The position numbers and the translations under genes are program-made. Below the pieces are notes generated by a model. The model saw only the letters and a list, made by a program, of their open reading frames with translations, ran no database searches and was not told the DNA's origin. From NCBI RefSeq assembly GCF_005818865.1, contig NZ_VBRY01000003.1:62001-126000 (forward strand): a stretch of DNA of 64,000 nt, read 5' to 3'. The DNA comes from Mariprofundus erugo. Lineage in GTDB: Bacteria > Pseudomonadota > Zetaproteobacteria > Mariprofundales > Mariprofundaceae. This document shows positions 27,290 to 36,189 of this stretch, in pieces; the stretch's first letter is position 1, and each line of letters opens with the position of its first letter.

Positions 27290-28539
27290 GTCGTTTACCG
27301 CAGGCCAGTCCGGACCACCCTGTTTACAGCTTTGATATTACGCATGCACCGGATGCCGGTGGTCACTTCGGTCGCTTCGGCGGGCGTTTTGCCGCCGAGA
27401 CGCTGATGCAGCCATTGAAAGAGATCGAGCAGGCATTTTACGCCGCCTGGGCCGATCCCGAATTTCATCGCGAGCGCCTGGACCTGCTGAAAAATTACGT
27501 CGGCCGTGCAACACCGTTGTATCATGCCGAGCGCCTGACCAGACTGGTCGGGGGGGCGCAGATCTATCTTAAGCGGGAAGATCTGAATCATACCGGTGCG
27601 CATAAAATCAATAATACGATCGGTCAGGGGCTGCTGGCCCGGCGTATGGGCAAGAAGCGGGTGATTGCCGAGACCGGTGCCGGCCAGCACGGTGTGGCGA
27701 CGGCGACGGTTGCGGCGCTGTTTGGCATGCAGTGCGATATCTATATGGGGCGTGAGGATATGGCGCGCCAGATGCCGAACGTGTTGCGTATGCGTCTGCT
27801 GGGTGCGAATGTGATCCCTGTCGATTCAGGTACGGCAACGCTGAAGGATGCGGTCAATGAGGCACTGCGCAACTGGGTGGCTACCTGTGAGGATACCTTC
27901 TATATCTTCGGTACCGCCGCCGGTCCGCATCCATATCCGCTGATCGTTCGCCAGTTTCATACAGTGATCGGCCAGGAGGCGCGAGCACAGATTCTGGAGC
28001 AGGCAGGACGCTTGCCTGATGTGGCCGTTGCCTGTGTCGGCGGTGGTTCCAATGCGATGGGTTTGTTGCATCCGTTTCGCGGTGATGCGGATGTGCGGCT
28101 GGTGGCTGTCGAAGCGGCCGGTTACGGCCTGCAGAGCGGTAAACACGCGGCATCCCTGGCTGCAGGCAAGGCGGGTATTCTGCATGGCAACCTGACCTAT
28201 CTGCTTGAGGATGATGAGGGGCAGGTGCAGGGCACGCACAGTATCTCTGCCGGTCTGGATTACCCCGGAGTGGGACCTGAACTGGCCCTGATGCTGGAAG
28301 AGGGACGCTTGCAGCTGGACTCGGCTACCGATGATGAGGCGCTGCTGGCGCTGCAGCAGCTGACCCGTTGTGAAGGTATTATTCCGGCGCTGGAGTCGAG
28401 CCATGCGCTCTCTGCCGGCTGTCGTATTGCCGCTGGTATGCGTCCGGATCAGTTGGTGATCATTAATCTGTCGGGGCGTGGTGACAAGGATATGAATAAT
28501 GTGTTCCGGCATCTGGGCTGGCTGGAGGGTGAACAATGA
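27286..28539 (+). CDS. trpB: Tryptophan synthase beta subunit
   Basis: TrpB condenses indole and serine using PLP. The PLP Lys lies in [19 protein letters not shown], and the phosphate loop in [11 protein letters not shown]. The [13 protein letters not shown] entry and the ESSHALS region are also standard. At 417 residues it is slightly longer than the common 395-400 because of a 20-residue N-terminal extension ([16 protein letters not shown]). A GTG start with AAGGAG before it overlaps the trpF stop, and its own stop overlaps trpA (ATGA). Confidence 0.98.
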   Translation: MSRLPQASPDHPVYSFDITHAPDAGGHFGRFGGRFAAETLMQPLKEIEQAFYAAWADPEFHRERLDLLKNYVGRATPLYHAERLTRLVGGAQIYLKREDLNHTGAHKINNTIGQGLLARRMGKKRVIAETGAGQHGVATATVAALFGMQCDIYMGREDMARQMPNVLRMRLLGANVIPVDSGTATLKDAVNEALRNWVATCEDTFYIFGTAAGPHPYPLIVRQFHTVIGQEARAQILEQAGRLPDVAVACVGGGSNAMGLLHPFRGDADVRLVAVEAAGYGLQSGKHAASLAAGKAGILHGNLTYLLEDDEGQVQGTHSISAGLDYPGVGPELALMLEEGRLQLDSATDDEALLALQQLTRCEGIIPALESSHALSAGCRIAAGMRPDQLVIINLSGRGDKDMNNVFRHLGWLEGEQ

Positions 28540-29351
28540 GCGCGCGTCTCGGAGAGGTATTTGAGCGCTGTCGGGCTGAAGGCAGGGCGGCACTGGTCGG
28601 CTATCTGACTGCCGGTGACCCGAATCCGGAGCAGAGTCGTGCCCTGCTGCTGGCGCTGGCATCCCGTTGCGATGTTCTTGAGATCGGTATGCCTTTTTCT
28701 GATCCGATGGCGGATGGTCCGGTCATTGAGGCTGCCAGCGTACGTGCTCTTGCTGCCGGCACCCATATCGCGGATGTATTCGAACACTGCCGTGCCGTGC
28801 GTCAGGCCAATCCCGATCTCGGTATCGTGTTGATGGGCTATGCCAACATCCCCTATGCCATGGGCTTTGATCTGTTCGCCAGCCGTGCTGCCGAAGCCGG
28901 AGTGGATGGCGTGCTGATCGTGGATATTCCGCCGGAAGAGGGGGGGATTTGTGATGCCTCGTTCAGGCAGCATGGTCTGGACCGTATTCTGCTGTTGTCG
29001 CCGACATCGACGGATGAGCGCATTCGTCTGGCCTGCGATGCCGGCAGCGGTTTTATCTACTATGTCTCCCTGACCGGTATTACCGGTGCCGACATGGGCG
29101 ATATCACCGGCATTCGCAACAAGGTGGCTCATATTCAGTCGATGGCTGGCGGTATGCCTGTTTGCGTCGGTTTCGGCATCAAGACGCCGGAGCAGGCTTC
29201 TCAGGTGGCCTCCTTTGCCGACGGTGTGGTTGTGGGAAGCCATTTTGTCAGTCAGGTGGCAGCCAACAGTGATGCCGCAGCAGCACTGGCCGCGCTGTCA
29301 GCCTCGGCCGATGCCATGCGGGCTGCGACGGCCCGGGAGACCGCCGTTTGA
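28536..29351 (+). CDS. trpA: Tryptophan synthase alpha subunit
   Basis: TrpA cleaves indole-3-glycerol phosphate and channels indole to TrpB. The catalytic acid pair is in [17 protein letters not shown] and in [13 protein letters not shown]. The phosphate-binding loop [10 protein letters not shown] is present, as is [10 protein letters not shown]. The 271-residue length is normal. Its last codon overlaps the TTG start of the next gene (TTGA). Confidence 0.98.
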   Translation: MSARLGEVFERCRAEGRAALVGYLTAGDPNPEQSRALLLALASRCDVLEIGMPFSDPMADGPVIEAASVRALAAGTHIADVFEHCRAVRQANPDLGIVLMGYANIPYAMGFDLFASRAAEAGVDGVLIVDIPPEEGGICDASFRQHGLDRILLLSPTSTDERIRLACDAGSGFIYYVSLTGITGADMGDITGIRNKVAHIQSMAGGMPVCVGFGIKTPEQASQVASFADGVVVGSHFVSQVAANSDAAAALAALSASADAMRAATARETAV

Positions 29352-30133
29352 AAGTTCGCGTGCTCGGCTGTTATGGCGGGCAGCTGCTGGGCTTCCGCCT
29401 GAGCTCGTTTCTGGTCAATGATACGATTTTGCTGGATGCCGGCTCCCCGACGGAGGCACTCTCGCTTGAAGAGCAGCATGGTATTCGTCATATCTGTTTG
29501 TCGCATACCCACCTTGACCATATCAAGGACATTGCCTTTCTGGCCGACAATCGCTCGATCAAGCGGATGGGCGGAGTCGTCGAGAATCGCACGATTCAGA
29601 TTCACTCGCTGCCGGAAAACAACCGTGTGCTGAAACAATACTTTTTCAATGAGCGCATCTGGCCTGATTTCACCCAGATTCCGACAACAGAGGATCCGAT
29701 TCTGACGTTGATGGATATTCAGGCGGAGCAGCCGTTTGTCGTTGATGGTGTGACGGTCACGGCGATCATGGTGAATCACCCGGTTCCCTGTACGGCATTT
29801 CTGCTCGATGACGGCGACAGCCAGGTGATTTATTCGGCGGATACCGGCAATACCGACCGGCTCTGGCAGATTGCCAGTGCCCAGCCGAACCTGAAGGGCG
29901 TGATTCTGGATTGCTCATTTCCCAACAGTTATCAGCGTCTGGCCGATATCAGCGGCCACCTGACCCCGCAGGGGATGATGCGGGACCTGCAAAAATTTAC
30001 GCAACTTGGTAGTGTGCCGATCTATCTCTACCATATGAAGCCTGAAACATTGAAGATCATGACTGCCGAGATTGAGGCGCTGGAAGTCCCCTTGCTGCGC
30101 ATGTTGACGCAAGTCGATGAACTGTTGTTGTAA
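29348..30133 (+). CDS. Metallo-beta-lactamase-fold hydrolase, class II cyclic-nucleotide phosphodiesterase-like
   Basis: The 261-residue protein carries the MBL metal motif SHTHLDHIKD (HxHxDH) near residue 55, a later His in VNHPVPC, an Asp in YSADTGN and a final His in YLYHMKPET. This spacing and the N terminus (VRVLGCYGGQLLGFRLSSFLV) resemble class II 3',5'-cAMP phosphodiesterases, but the substrate is unproven. The TTG start overlaps the trpA stop by four bases and accD starts 21 bases later, so it is embedded between tryptophan and acetyl-CoA carboxylase genes. Confidence 0.8.
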   Translation: MKVRVLGCYGGQLLGFRLSSFLVNDTILLDAGSPTEALSLEEQHGIRHICLSHTHLDHIKDIAFLADNRSIKRMGGVVENRTIQIHSLPENNRVLKQYFFNERIWPDFTQIPTTEDPILTLMDIQAEQPFVVDGVTVTAIMVNHPVPCTAFLLDDGDSQVIYSADTGNTDRLWQIASAQPNLKGVILDCSFPNSYQRLADISGHLTPQGMMRDLQKFTQLGSVPIYLYHMKPETLKIMTAEIEALEVPLLRMLTQVDELLL

Positions 30134-30154
30134 TAAATCGCCGGAGGCCCTGCC

Positions 30155-31027
30155 ATGAGCTGGTTTACGCGCCTGATTGAAGCGCCGAAAAATATATTGA
30201 AGCCAAGTGATTCCGGTTCGCCGGAAGGGCTGTGGGTGAAGTGCCCCAGCTGTTCCGAGGCGCTGTATAACAAAGAGCTGACCCGTAACAGCATGGTATG
30301 CAGCAAGTGTGATTATCACCTGCGCATGAGTGCCACCCAGCGTGCGGCGCTGCTGTTTGATGAGGAGAGCTTTGAGGAGCAGGACCGTGCCCTGCGCTCC
30401 GAGGATCCGCTCTCCTTCAAGGATAAGAAGCGCTACAAGGATCGTACCCGTGATGCTGCCAAAAAGTCCGGCCCTGAAGATGCGGTTCGTAATTACATCG
30501 GCGACATCAAAGGCCGTACGATCTCTGCCTCGATCTTCGAGTTCTCCTATATGGGCGGCAGTATGGGATCGGTGGCCGGCGAGAAGATTGTGCGCGGTAT
30601 GGAGCATGCGCTCGAGCGCAATTGCCCGTATCTGCTGGTGACTGCTTCCGGTGGCGCGCGTATGCAGGAGGGGGTGCTATCGCTGATGCAGATGGCCAAG
30701 ACCTCTTCGACTGTGAACCGGCTCAACGCGGCCAAGCTGCCGTTTGCCTGCCTGCTGACCGACCCGACGATGGGTGGCGTATCGGCGTCCGTTGCCTGGC
30801 TGGGTGATGTGATTATTGCCGAGCCGGATGCACTGATCGGTTTTGCCGGTCCGCGAGTGATTCAGGAAACCGTAGGGCAGAAGTTGCCTGAGGGATTCCA
30901 GCGTTCCGAGTTTCTGCTCAAACATGGTCTGATTGATGATGTGGTGGATCGACGTGAGCTGCGTGACTATCTGTCCACGCTGTTTGTTCACCTGAGTGAC
31001 AGACCGTATCGTCAGCCACAGGGCTGA
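30155..31027 (+). CDS. accD: Acetyl-CoA carboxylase carboxyltransferase subunit beta
   Basis: AccD with AccA transfers carboxyl from carboxybiotin to acetyl-CoA in fatty-acid synthesis. The N-terminal zinc ribbon CPSC...CSKC (about residues 28-50) is intact. The crotonase-fold core includes VTASGGARMQEGVLSLMQMAK and TDPTMGGVSASVAWLGDV. The C terminus (GFAGPRVIQETVGQKLPEGFQ) is standard. 290 residues. GGAGG precedes the ATG. Its stop TGA is overlapped by the CTG where the folC frame begins. Confidence 0.97.
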   Translation: MSWFTRLIEAPKNILKPSDSGSPEGLWVKCPSCSEALYNKELTRNSMVCSKCDYHLRMSATQRAALLFDEESFEEQDRALRSEDPLSFKDKKRYKDRTRDAAKKSGPEDAVRNYIGDIKGRTISASIFEFSYMGGSMGSVAGEKIVRGMEHALERNCPYLLVTASGGARMQEGVLSLMQMAKTSSTVNRLNAAKLPFACLLTDPTMGGVSASVAWLGDVIIAEPDALIGFAGPRVIQETVGQKLPEGFQRSEFLLKHGLIDDVVDRRELRDYLSTLFVHLSDRPYRQPQG

Positions 31028-32217
31028 TTGCTGCCATAGCCAAGCCGCTGGACATTGATGCGTGGCTGAATCAGCTGGGGCAACCCTCGGCTGACCGTGA
31101 CTATTTGCCCGGCCATGAACGCATGCATGCCCTGTTGGCTGCTACCAGCCGGCATCGCCCGCGTCTGCGCATACGGGTAGCCGGTACCAATGGCAAAGGC
31201 TCCACCTCAAATATGCTGGCCGCTGCACTGCAGGCGGCCGGCCTTACGGTTGGCTTGTATACCTCACCGCATCTGCTTCGCTTTAATGAACGCATTCGCA
31301 TCAATGGTGTGCCGCTGACCGATGCGGCACTGCTTGGCGGGCTTGAGCGGATCATGCCGGTGGCCCTTGCGGCCGGCGGCTCCTATTTTGAAGTTGCAAC
31401 GGCGCTGGCGCTGGATGCCTTTGCCCGTGCCGCTGTCGATGTGGAGATTCTTGAGGCCGGTGTCGGGGCAAGGCTTGATGCCACCACTGCAGTGCCGGCG
31501 GATATGGCGTTGCTGACGCCGATCGGCCTCGATCATCAGGCCTGGCTTGGTGATACCCTGCGTGCGATTGCCAGTGAAAAAGCGTATGCAATGGATGGCT
31601 GCCGCTGGAGTATCTCGGCGCCGCAGGCCGATGCGGTTGCAGCTGTTTTTCAGGCCTTTCATCCGTCATTTCAGTCATGTGATGTGCTCCACTGGCCCGA
31701 GCTGGCCATGTCCGGGGCTCATCAGCAGGTCAATGCATCGCTGGCCTATGCTGCAGTGCAGCAGCTGCAGCCTCTCTTTCCTGAGCTCGATCTGGCGTGT
31801 GCCCGCCAGTCGATAGCCGGTTGTCGGGTCGCAGGGCGCTTGCAGTCGTTGCAGGTCGGTGCCGCTCAGGTCTGGCTGGATGCGGCGCACAATCGTCATG
31901 CCATCGAGGCGCTGTTGCCATCACTGCCGGCACTGGCAGATCCATTCGATGCGATTCTTGTCTTTACGCGCGAAGATCGCTCGCTTGAGGATGAACTCGC
32001 TTTGCTTTCACCGCTGGCCAAAAAGGTTGTCTACCGCCGTGGTGATGCCGGTGGCGATACGCATGCGGCGGTGACGGCACTGCAACAGGAGCTGGCCGCG
32101 CATCCGGGCGGTTCATTTCTGGTGCTCGGTTCATTCATTACCGTGGCCGCCGTGCTCAGGGCTTATGCCGTGCAGGTATTTGCGCTAGGGGGGGCACGTG
32201 AAGAGAGTTACTTATGA
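31024..32217 (+). CDS. folC: Dihydrofolate/folylpolyglutamate synthase
   Basis: FolC adds glutamates to folates. The P-loop is VAGTNGKGSTSNML, and the Mur-ligase-like core runs through LYTSPHLLRFNERI and LEAGVGARLDATTAV. The frame is open from about 31000 with FolC-like sequence (DIDAWLNQL, then a linker) before any ATG, GTG or TTG, so the probable start is CTG 31024, overlapping the accD stop; the TTG at 31105 would cut the N terminus. From CTG the product has 397 residues, a little short. The last residues run into the AT-rich insert and may be altered there. Confidence 0.85.
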   Translation: MIAAIAKPLDIDAWLNQLGQPSADRDYLPGHERMHALLAATSRHRPRLRIRVAGTNGKGSTSNMLAAALQAAGLTVGLYTSPHLLRFNERIRINGVPLTDAALLGGLERIMPVALAAGGSYFEVATALALDAFARAAVDVEILEAGVGARLDATTAVPADMALLTPIGLDHQAWLGDTLRAIASEKAYAMDGCRWSISAPQADAVAAVFQAFHPSFQSCDVLHWPELAMSGAHQQVNASLAYAAVQQLQPLFPELDLACARQSIAGCRVAGRLQSLQVGAAQVWLDAAHNRHAIEALLPSLPALADPFDAILVFTREDRSLEDELALLSPLAKKVVYRRGDAGGDTHAAVTALQQELAAHPGGSFLVLGSFITVAAVLRAYAVQVFALGGAREESYL

Positions 32218-33223
32218 ATCGCGCCTGCGAAATAGGCGTATAGTAGCTAAACGTGCTCGCAAAAAAGCCAAAGTAAATCACCGTAGTGGTTATGTTGCAC
32301 GCGTAAAAAGGTATATTCTTGAAGCTCCAAAAATATTTTGTGCCTATAATGATAAGGCTCGATGTGAGTTGCTGGATTTTCTTGCTAAGCTTAGAAATCA
32401 AGTGAGGGCTGGTGGTAGAACACTAATTGACTTTAGTAACACAACCAAAATGAATGCAGGTGGAGTAATTCTTTTTAAAGCTGAAGTAGATAGGCTTATT
32501 CGGCACTTTGGCATCAAATCATCGATTCGATGCAAAGCTCCAAAGTCTGCTAAGGTGAAGCAGGTCCTGCAGAAAGTTGGCGTTTTTGATGCGCTTAAAT
32601 TTCCATCCAATATTGTTCCTAAGCATAGTGATGTTGTGCATTGGAACTGTGCACATGGAACTATGGCAGATGGTGAAAAGTATGAGGATGTTTTGGGTGG
32701 CTATGATGGTACGATTGCCCAAGCGGTGCATAGTGAGCTATACAAGGGTATTACCGAGGCGATGGCTAATAGTGTTCATCATGCATATATAGGCATGCGA
32801 AAAGACGGGTTGCAGCTAAAGGAAGAGGCTAACGATTGGTGGATGTTTTCCCAAGAGCGGGAAGGAAAATTGAATGTGGTGTTTTATGATGTTGGTATTG
32901 GCATCCCTGAAAGTCTTCCGCGTACAAGGCCTAGTCTGTGGGAGGTGATGCAACGCTTTCGATTTACTAAGAAGGACAGTGAAATAATTAAATTTGCAGC
33001 TGGCGCTGGCAAGTCTAGAACTGAAAAAAAATATCGTGGTAAAGGGCTTCCTCAGATTGTGTCAACGATTCATAAAATCAAAGGAAGCAACCTTATCGTA
33101 ATGAGTAACCGTGGTGCATTGGTGCTCAATAATGGAGAGAAAAAAAGTATCGACTATAAGAAGTCAATTTACGGAACTTTGATTATGTGGGAGGTTCCAT
33201 TAAGTCCCAATGAGGTTAAATAG
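32198..33223 (+). CDS. STAS-like plus GHKL (histidine-kinase-type) ATPase protein
   Basis: The GTG start gives 341 residues: a very basic N terminus (about 1-40), a STAS-like domain (about 52-140, TLIDFSNTTKMNAGGVILF), then a GHKL ATPase domain. The ATPase motifs are N-box ELYKGITEAMANSVHHAY (E187 and N191), G1 box DVGIGI (231-236) and G2 box RGKGLPQI (280-287). There is no HisKA dimerisation domain or phospho-acceptor His, so it is not a conventional sensor kinase; it looks more like an anti-sigma/SpoIIAB-style or Hsp90-like ATPase. It overlaps folC by 20 bases and is visibly more AT-rich than its neighbours, like the two genes after it. Confidence 0.75.
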   Translation: MKRVTYESRLRNRRIVAKRARKKAKVNHRSGYVARVKRYILEAPKIFCAYNDKARCELLDFLAKLRNQVRAGGRTLIDFSNTTKMNAGGVILFKAEVDRLIRHFGIKSSIRCKAPKSAKVKQVLQKVGVFDALKFPSNIVPKHSDVVHWNCAHGTMADGEKYEDVLGGYDGTIAQAVHSELYKGITEAMANSVHHAYIGMRKDGLQLKEEANDWWMFSQEREGKLNVVFYDVGIGIPESLPRTRPSLWEVMQRFRFTKKDSEIIKFAAGAGKSRTEKKYRGKGLPQIVSTIHKIKGSNLIVMSNRGALVLNNGEKKSIDYKKSIYGTLIMWEVPLSPNEVK

Positions 33224-33224
33224 C

Positions 33225-33536
33225 ATGACGGTTAAGATAAGTATCGCTAGCGATTTCTCTCGGCATCCTGCAGGGCGTGTAATTGCAGATGGGCCATTTA
33301 GCGGTGAATCATTTCGCAAAAAGTTTTTAGAGCCACCCATTAAGAATGATAAGCATATTACAATCGATTTGGATGGAACGCGTGGGTATGGCTCATCATT
33401 TCTGGAGGAGGCCTTTGGGGGGTTGATTCGAGAGGGTTTTTTACCCGAAAGGGTAAAAGAGTTGATTACTTTTAAGGCTAGTGATCAAAGTTTAATACAA
33501 GAAATATTGGAATATATAGACGATGCCGGAAAGTAA
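33225..33536 (+). CDS. DUF4325-like STAS domain protein
   Basis: ATG 33225 is chosen, because GAGG at 33212-33215 sits 9 bases before it, and it starts one base after the upstream stop; ATG 33210 would overlap the previous gene. The 103-residue protein matches the DUF4325 pattern: GESFRKKFLEP, THITIDLDGTRGYGSSFLEEAFGGL in one stretch (positions about 28-70, split here to stay readable) and an alpha/beta end. STAS-like proteins of this type are often encoded with GHKL ATPases, suggesting an anti-anti-sigma-like pair. The function is unknown. Confidence 0.7.
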   Translation: MTVKISIASDFSRHPAGRVIADGPFSGESFRKKFLEPPIKNDKHITIDLDGTRGYGSSFLEEAFGGLIREGFLPERVKELITFKASDQSLIQEILEYIDDAGK

Positions 33537-33987
33537 TTGCACCTCGTTGAATTGGGGGCAAATAGTAACTTGGGTGCTGGTTATTATTGGATGGGGGATT
33601 ATCAATCGTCAGCATAATATCCGCGAGGATAGGAAGGAAACACGAGCATCTATTGATAGAGTTAAGAGTTATAGCTATGAATTAGAGACAGCATCGATAA
33701 AAGCTCATATGTCCAATGAGATTACTTCAGATGATGCAACTTGTATCAATTGGAAGATAAAAAAACTTATAGATGAAATAGAATATGCGGCTCTTCTTTC
33801 AAATGAAGAGCGAAATGCCCATGCTAAAATGCTACGTAGATCGATTACCTTAAGCAATCTTGATCCATCAAGTCACTGTGCAGTTTCAGAGCAGGATAAA
33901 ATTATACGTGATACGCGAACAGCAATAGATGATCTTGTATCAGCGATAGAAAAGACTTTTAGAGGGCGATACCCTTTGGCTAAATAG
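33523..33987 (+). CDS. One-helix membrane protein of unknown function
   Basis: Residues 11-30 (WGQIVTWVLVIIGWGII) form one transmembrane helix. A charged region follows (NRQHNIREDRKETRASID, coiled-coil-like), then a helical soluble part of about 100 residues with no domain I recognise. The 154-residue frame overlaps the DUF4325 gene by 14 bases, so the three insert genes are translationally linked. No gene for a known effector (nuclease, toxin) is visible in it. Confidence 0.6.
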   Translation: MPESNCTSLNWGQIVTWVLVIIGWGIINRQHNIREDRKETRASIDRVKSYSYELETASIKAHMSNEITSDDATCINWKIKKLIDEIEYAALLSNEERNAHAKMLRRSITLSNLDPSSHCAVSEQDKIIRDTRTAIDDLVSAIEKTFRGRYPLAK

Positions 33988-34063
33988 AATCAAGTTCCCT
34001 TAATAAGGGTGTGGCGATATCTAGCTACATCTGGCAGTGAGCGCGAGGTAAGAACAAGTGGAT

Positions 34064-34696
34064 TCATGTCCCTGGCGTTCGTCGAACGATGTGAAGGTAG
34101 ATGATGGTGCTTAAAATGGCGGCGAAAAAGCACCAGACAGAAATATAGGCTGCCGTATAAAACAGGTAGGCGATGGCGAACAGAAGCAGCGCCATGGCTC
34201 CGAACAGGCGGATCAGTGGCTGGCTCGACAGCAGCGGGGCCAGGCAGGTGGCGGCCATATAAAGGATCATCATCGGCCAGGCGTAACTGTGGCCGGATAC
34301 ATAAACGACATGCGCCTCTGCCTCAGCGGTTAATGGTTGCGTGGTGATCTGGATCAGCAGGTGAATGCCGACCGACAGGCCGATCAGTTGCAGCAGCCAC
34401 AAGGTTCTCTTACGCCACGCGATGATTTCAAGCATGCCAATCGCGAACGGGATATAGACGGGCCAGAGCACGTGCGAAAACATGGTGAACAGGTGGGCCA
34501 TGATCGATTTGAGCTGCTCATCGTGGTGCAGGGCTGCCAGCCAAAGTCCCCCTTCGATCATTTGTTGGACCCCGAACAGCAGTGGTACGGCGGCCAGCGC
34601 GAGGGTGCGCCTGTCGGTTGTTTTGTGCACGGTGATTGCTCCCAGCGTGAGCAGGGTGCTACCGGCGAGGAAACTGGCTGTCGCTGAAAAACACAT
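34064..34696 (-). CDS. DUF6629-like integral membrane protein
   Basis: The 210-residue protein begins MCFSATASFLAGSTLLTLGA, the conserved opening of a small family of polytopic membrane proteins (DUF6629-like). About seven hydrophobic segments can be seen, with GVQQMIEGGLW and HVLWPVYIPF as conserved stretches. The function is unknown; family membership is by recognition of the opening motif. It is divergent from the ACT-domain gene. Confidence 0.65.
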   Translation of the reverse strand: MCFSATASFLAGSTLLTLGAITVHKTTDRRTLALAAVPLLFGVQQMIEGGLWLAALHHDEQLKSIMAHLFTMFSHVLWPVYIPFAIGMLEIIAWRKRTLWLLQLIGLSVGIHLLIQITTQPLTAEAEAHVVYVSGHSYAWPMMILYMAATCLAPLLSSQPLIRLFGAMALLLFAIAYLFYTAAYISVWCFFAAILSTIIYLHIVRRTPGT

Positions 34697-34821
34697 ATCA
34701 CCTGCTACCGCCCTGATAACGAAGAATCAATGGCTTTTATCGGTAGTCCGGCAACAATAATCAAATTGAATTTGCGACTGTTGGCCCATAGGCTGACTGC
34801 CGGAGAAACGGAGGTAGCCAC

Positions 34822-35352
34822 ATGTCCAGTATACTTTTATCCATTTCAGGTCACGACCGGCCGGGTATTGTCCGGGATGTGTCCGAAGCACTGCTGCACC
34901 TTGAGGCGAATATCGAGGACTCATCGATGACCGCGCTCAGGGGGCGTTTTACCATGATGATGATTGTCAGTCTGCCGGATGATCGCAGCCTGGGTGAGCT
35001 GAAGGCGACGCTGGCGGAGCTGGAGCAGCGCACCCATCTGACGGTGCAGTCACAGGTGATCAGTGATGAGGAGGCGGCCACGCAGGCGCTGCAGCCTGAT
35101 CATGTGATTACGGTTCACGGCGCTGATCGGGTCGGTATTGTGCATGCTGTCACGGCCGCGCTTGCCGATGTCGGTGCGTCGATTGTCGATGTATCGACCG
35201 AACAGCGGGAGAGCGAGAGCGGGGATGTCTATATGATGGTGCTTGAGATTGCGGCAAACGGTGCAGATGCGATGGATGATGCGCTGCAGGCGGTGGCAGG
35301 GCGCATCGGCGTCAGCGTCGAAGTGCATGTGCTGGATGATGCCATTCTCTGA
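34822..35352 (+). CDS. Two-ACT-domain regulator, GcvR-like
   Basis: The 176-residue protein consists of two ACT domains: one from SILLSISGHDRPGIVRDVSE to about residue 75, the other from ITVHGADRVGIVHAVTAALADVGASIVDV onward. GcvR-type proteins are like this and act in E. coli as partners of GcvA in glycine control; ACT domains bind amino acids. Whether this protein controls a glycine cleavage system cannot be told from the window, which has no gcv genes. def follows by 24 bases. Confidence 0.75.
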   Translation: MSSILLSISGHDRPGIVRDVSEALLHLEANIEDSSMTALRGRFTMMMIVSLPDDRSLGELKATLAELEQRTHLTVQSQVISDEEAATQALQPDHVITVHGADRVGIVHAVTAALADVGASIVDVSTEQRESESGDVYMMVLEIAANGADAMDDALQAVAGRIGVSVEVHVLDDAIL

Positions 35353-35376
35353 TCTGCTCAGGCGCCTCTTTTTGTC

Positions 35377-35880
35377 ATGAGTGATGTCACGATACTTGTC
35401 CATCCCCACCCGTTGTTGCGGGCGGTTTGCCCGGATGTGAGCGAATTTACGCCGCAGCTTGAGCAGCGTTTTGCGCAGCTGGATGCAATGATGCGGGCCG
35501 GGCCGGGGGGCGTGGGTATTGCCGCGCCACAGATCGGCTGGCAGCAGCGCATGATGGTGGTTGATTGCCGTCTGAGTCAGCGCCCGTGTCGTAACCACGG
35601 GCTGTTATGGATGTGCAACCCTGTGATTGAATCTGCAACAGGCAGCTCGCTGGGGCGAGAGGGTTGTCTGTCGGTACCCGACTGGGTGGGGATGGTTGAA
35701 CGGGCCAAATCGATTCGGGTGACTTATGATGATATGCACGGCCAGCGACAGCAGCTGGAGAGCAGCGGCTTTGAAGCGCGGGTGATCCAGCATGAGCTTG
35801 ATCACCTCAATGGTATTCTCTTTGTCGATCGGGTGGTCTCCGCCAGGGACCTGGTCAGAAGGCTGGCGCACCAGCCCTGA
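35377..35880 (+). CDS. def: Peptide deformylase
   Basis: Def removes the formyl group from new N-terminal Met. Motif 1 reads GVGIAAPQIG (an Ile in place of the usual Leu), motif 2 EGCLSVPD with the metal Cys, and motif 3 QHELDHLNG with the two His ligands and the catalytic Glu. 167 residues is standard. It lies after the ACT-domain gene and before a convergent 51-residue ORF. It is not beside fmt here. Confidence 0.95.
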   Translation: MSDVTILVHPHPLLRAVCPDVSEFTPQLEQRFAQLDAMMRAGPGGVGIAAPQIGWQQRMMVVDCRLSQRPCRNHGLLWMCNPVIESATGSSLGREGCLSVPDWVGMVERAKSIRVTYDDMHGQRQQLESSGFEARVIQHELDHLNGILFVDRVVSARDLVRRLAHQP

Positions 35881-35886
35881 CCGGTT

Positions 35887-36042
35887 TTACTCCCAGTTGT
35901 AGCTCTGCTCCTCATCGCCATGATCGCAAGGGGGGAGTCCCATCATGAATTCGATATCGGCGACGGGGATATGCCCCTGTTGTTTACTGATCCACTGTAA
36001 AATCTCAACATGATCTGTGACGGCTTCTTCAAGAAATGACAT
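35887..36042 (-). CDS. 51-residue conserved-looking hypothetical protein
   Basis: On the minus strand, ATG at 36042 (complement) follows ACGGAGG with 6-base spacing, and the frame runs MSFLEEAVTDHVEILQW, ISKQQGHIPVADIEFMMG, LPPCDHGDEEQSYNWE, then TAA. The protein is acidic, with one Cys in a PPCDHGD stretch. It is too short for most ORF finders and was not previously obvious. Its stop abuts the def stop convergently. No function can be assigned. Confidence 0.55.
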   Translation of the reverse strand: MSFLEEAVTDHVEILQWISKQQGHIPVADIEFMMGLPPCDHGDEEQSYNWE

Positions 36043-36189
36043 GGCTTGCCTCCGTTGTGTTGTGGTGCAAGGCTGTTTTTCAAATGCGACATGGGTGTGG
36101 CATAAGGGTGACAGGATGGTGACATGGCACCTTTGTTGAGTTCATAGCGGCGGTGAAAGAGATCGTTTGAGTCACAGGAGACGTTGATT

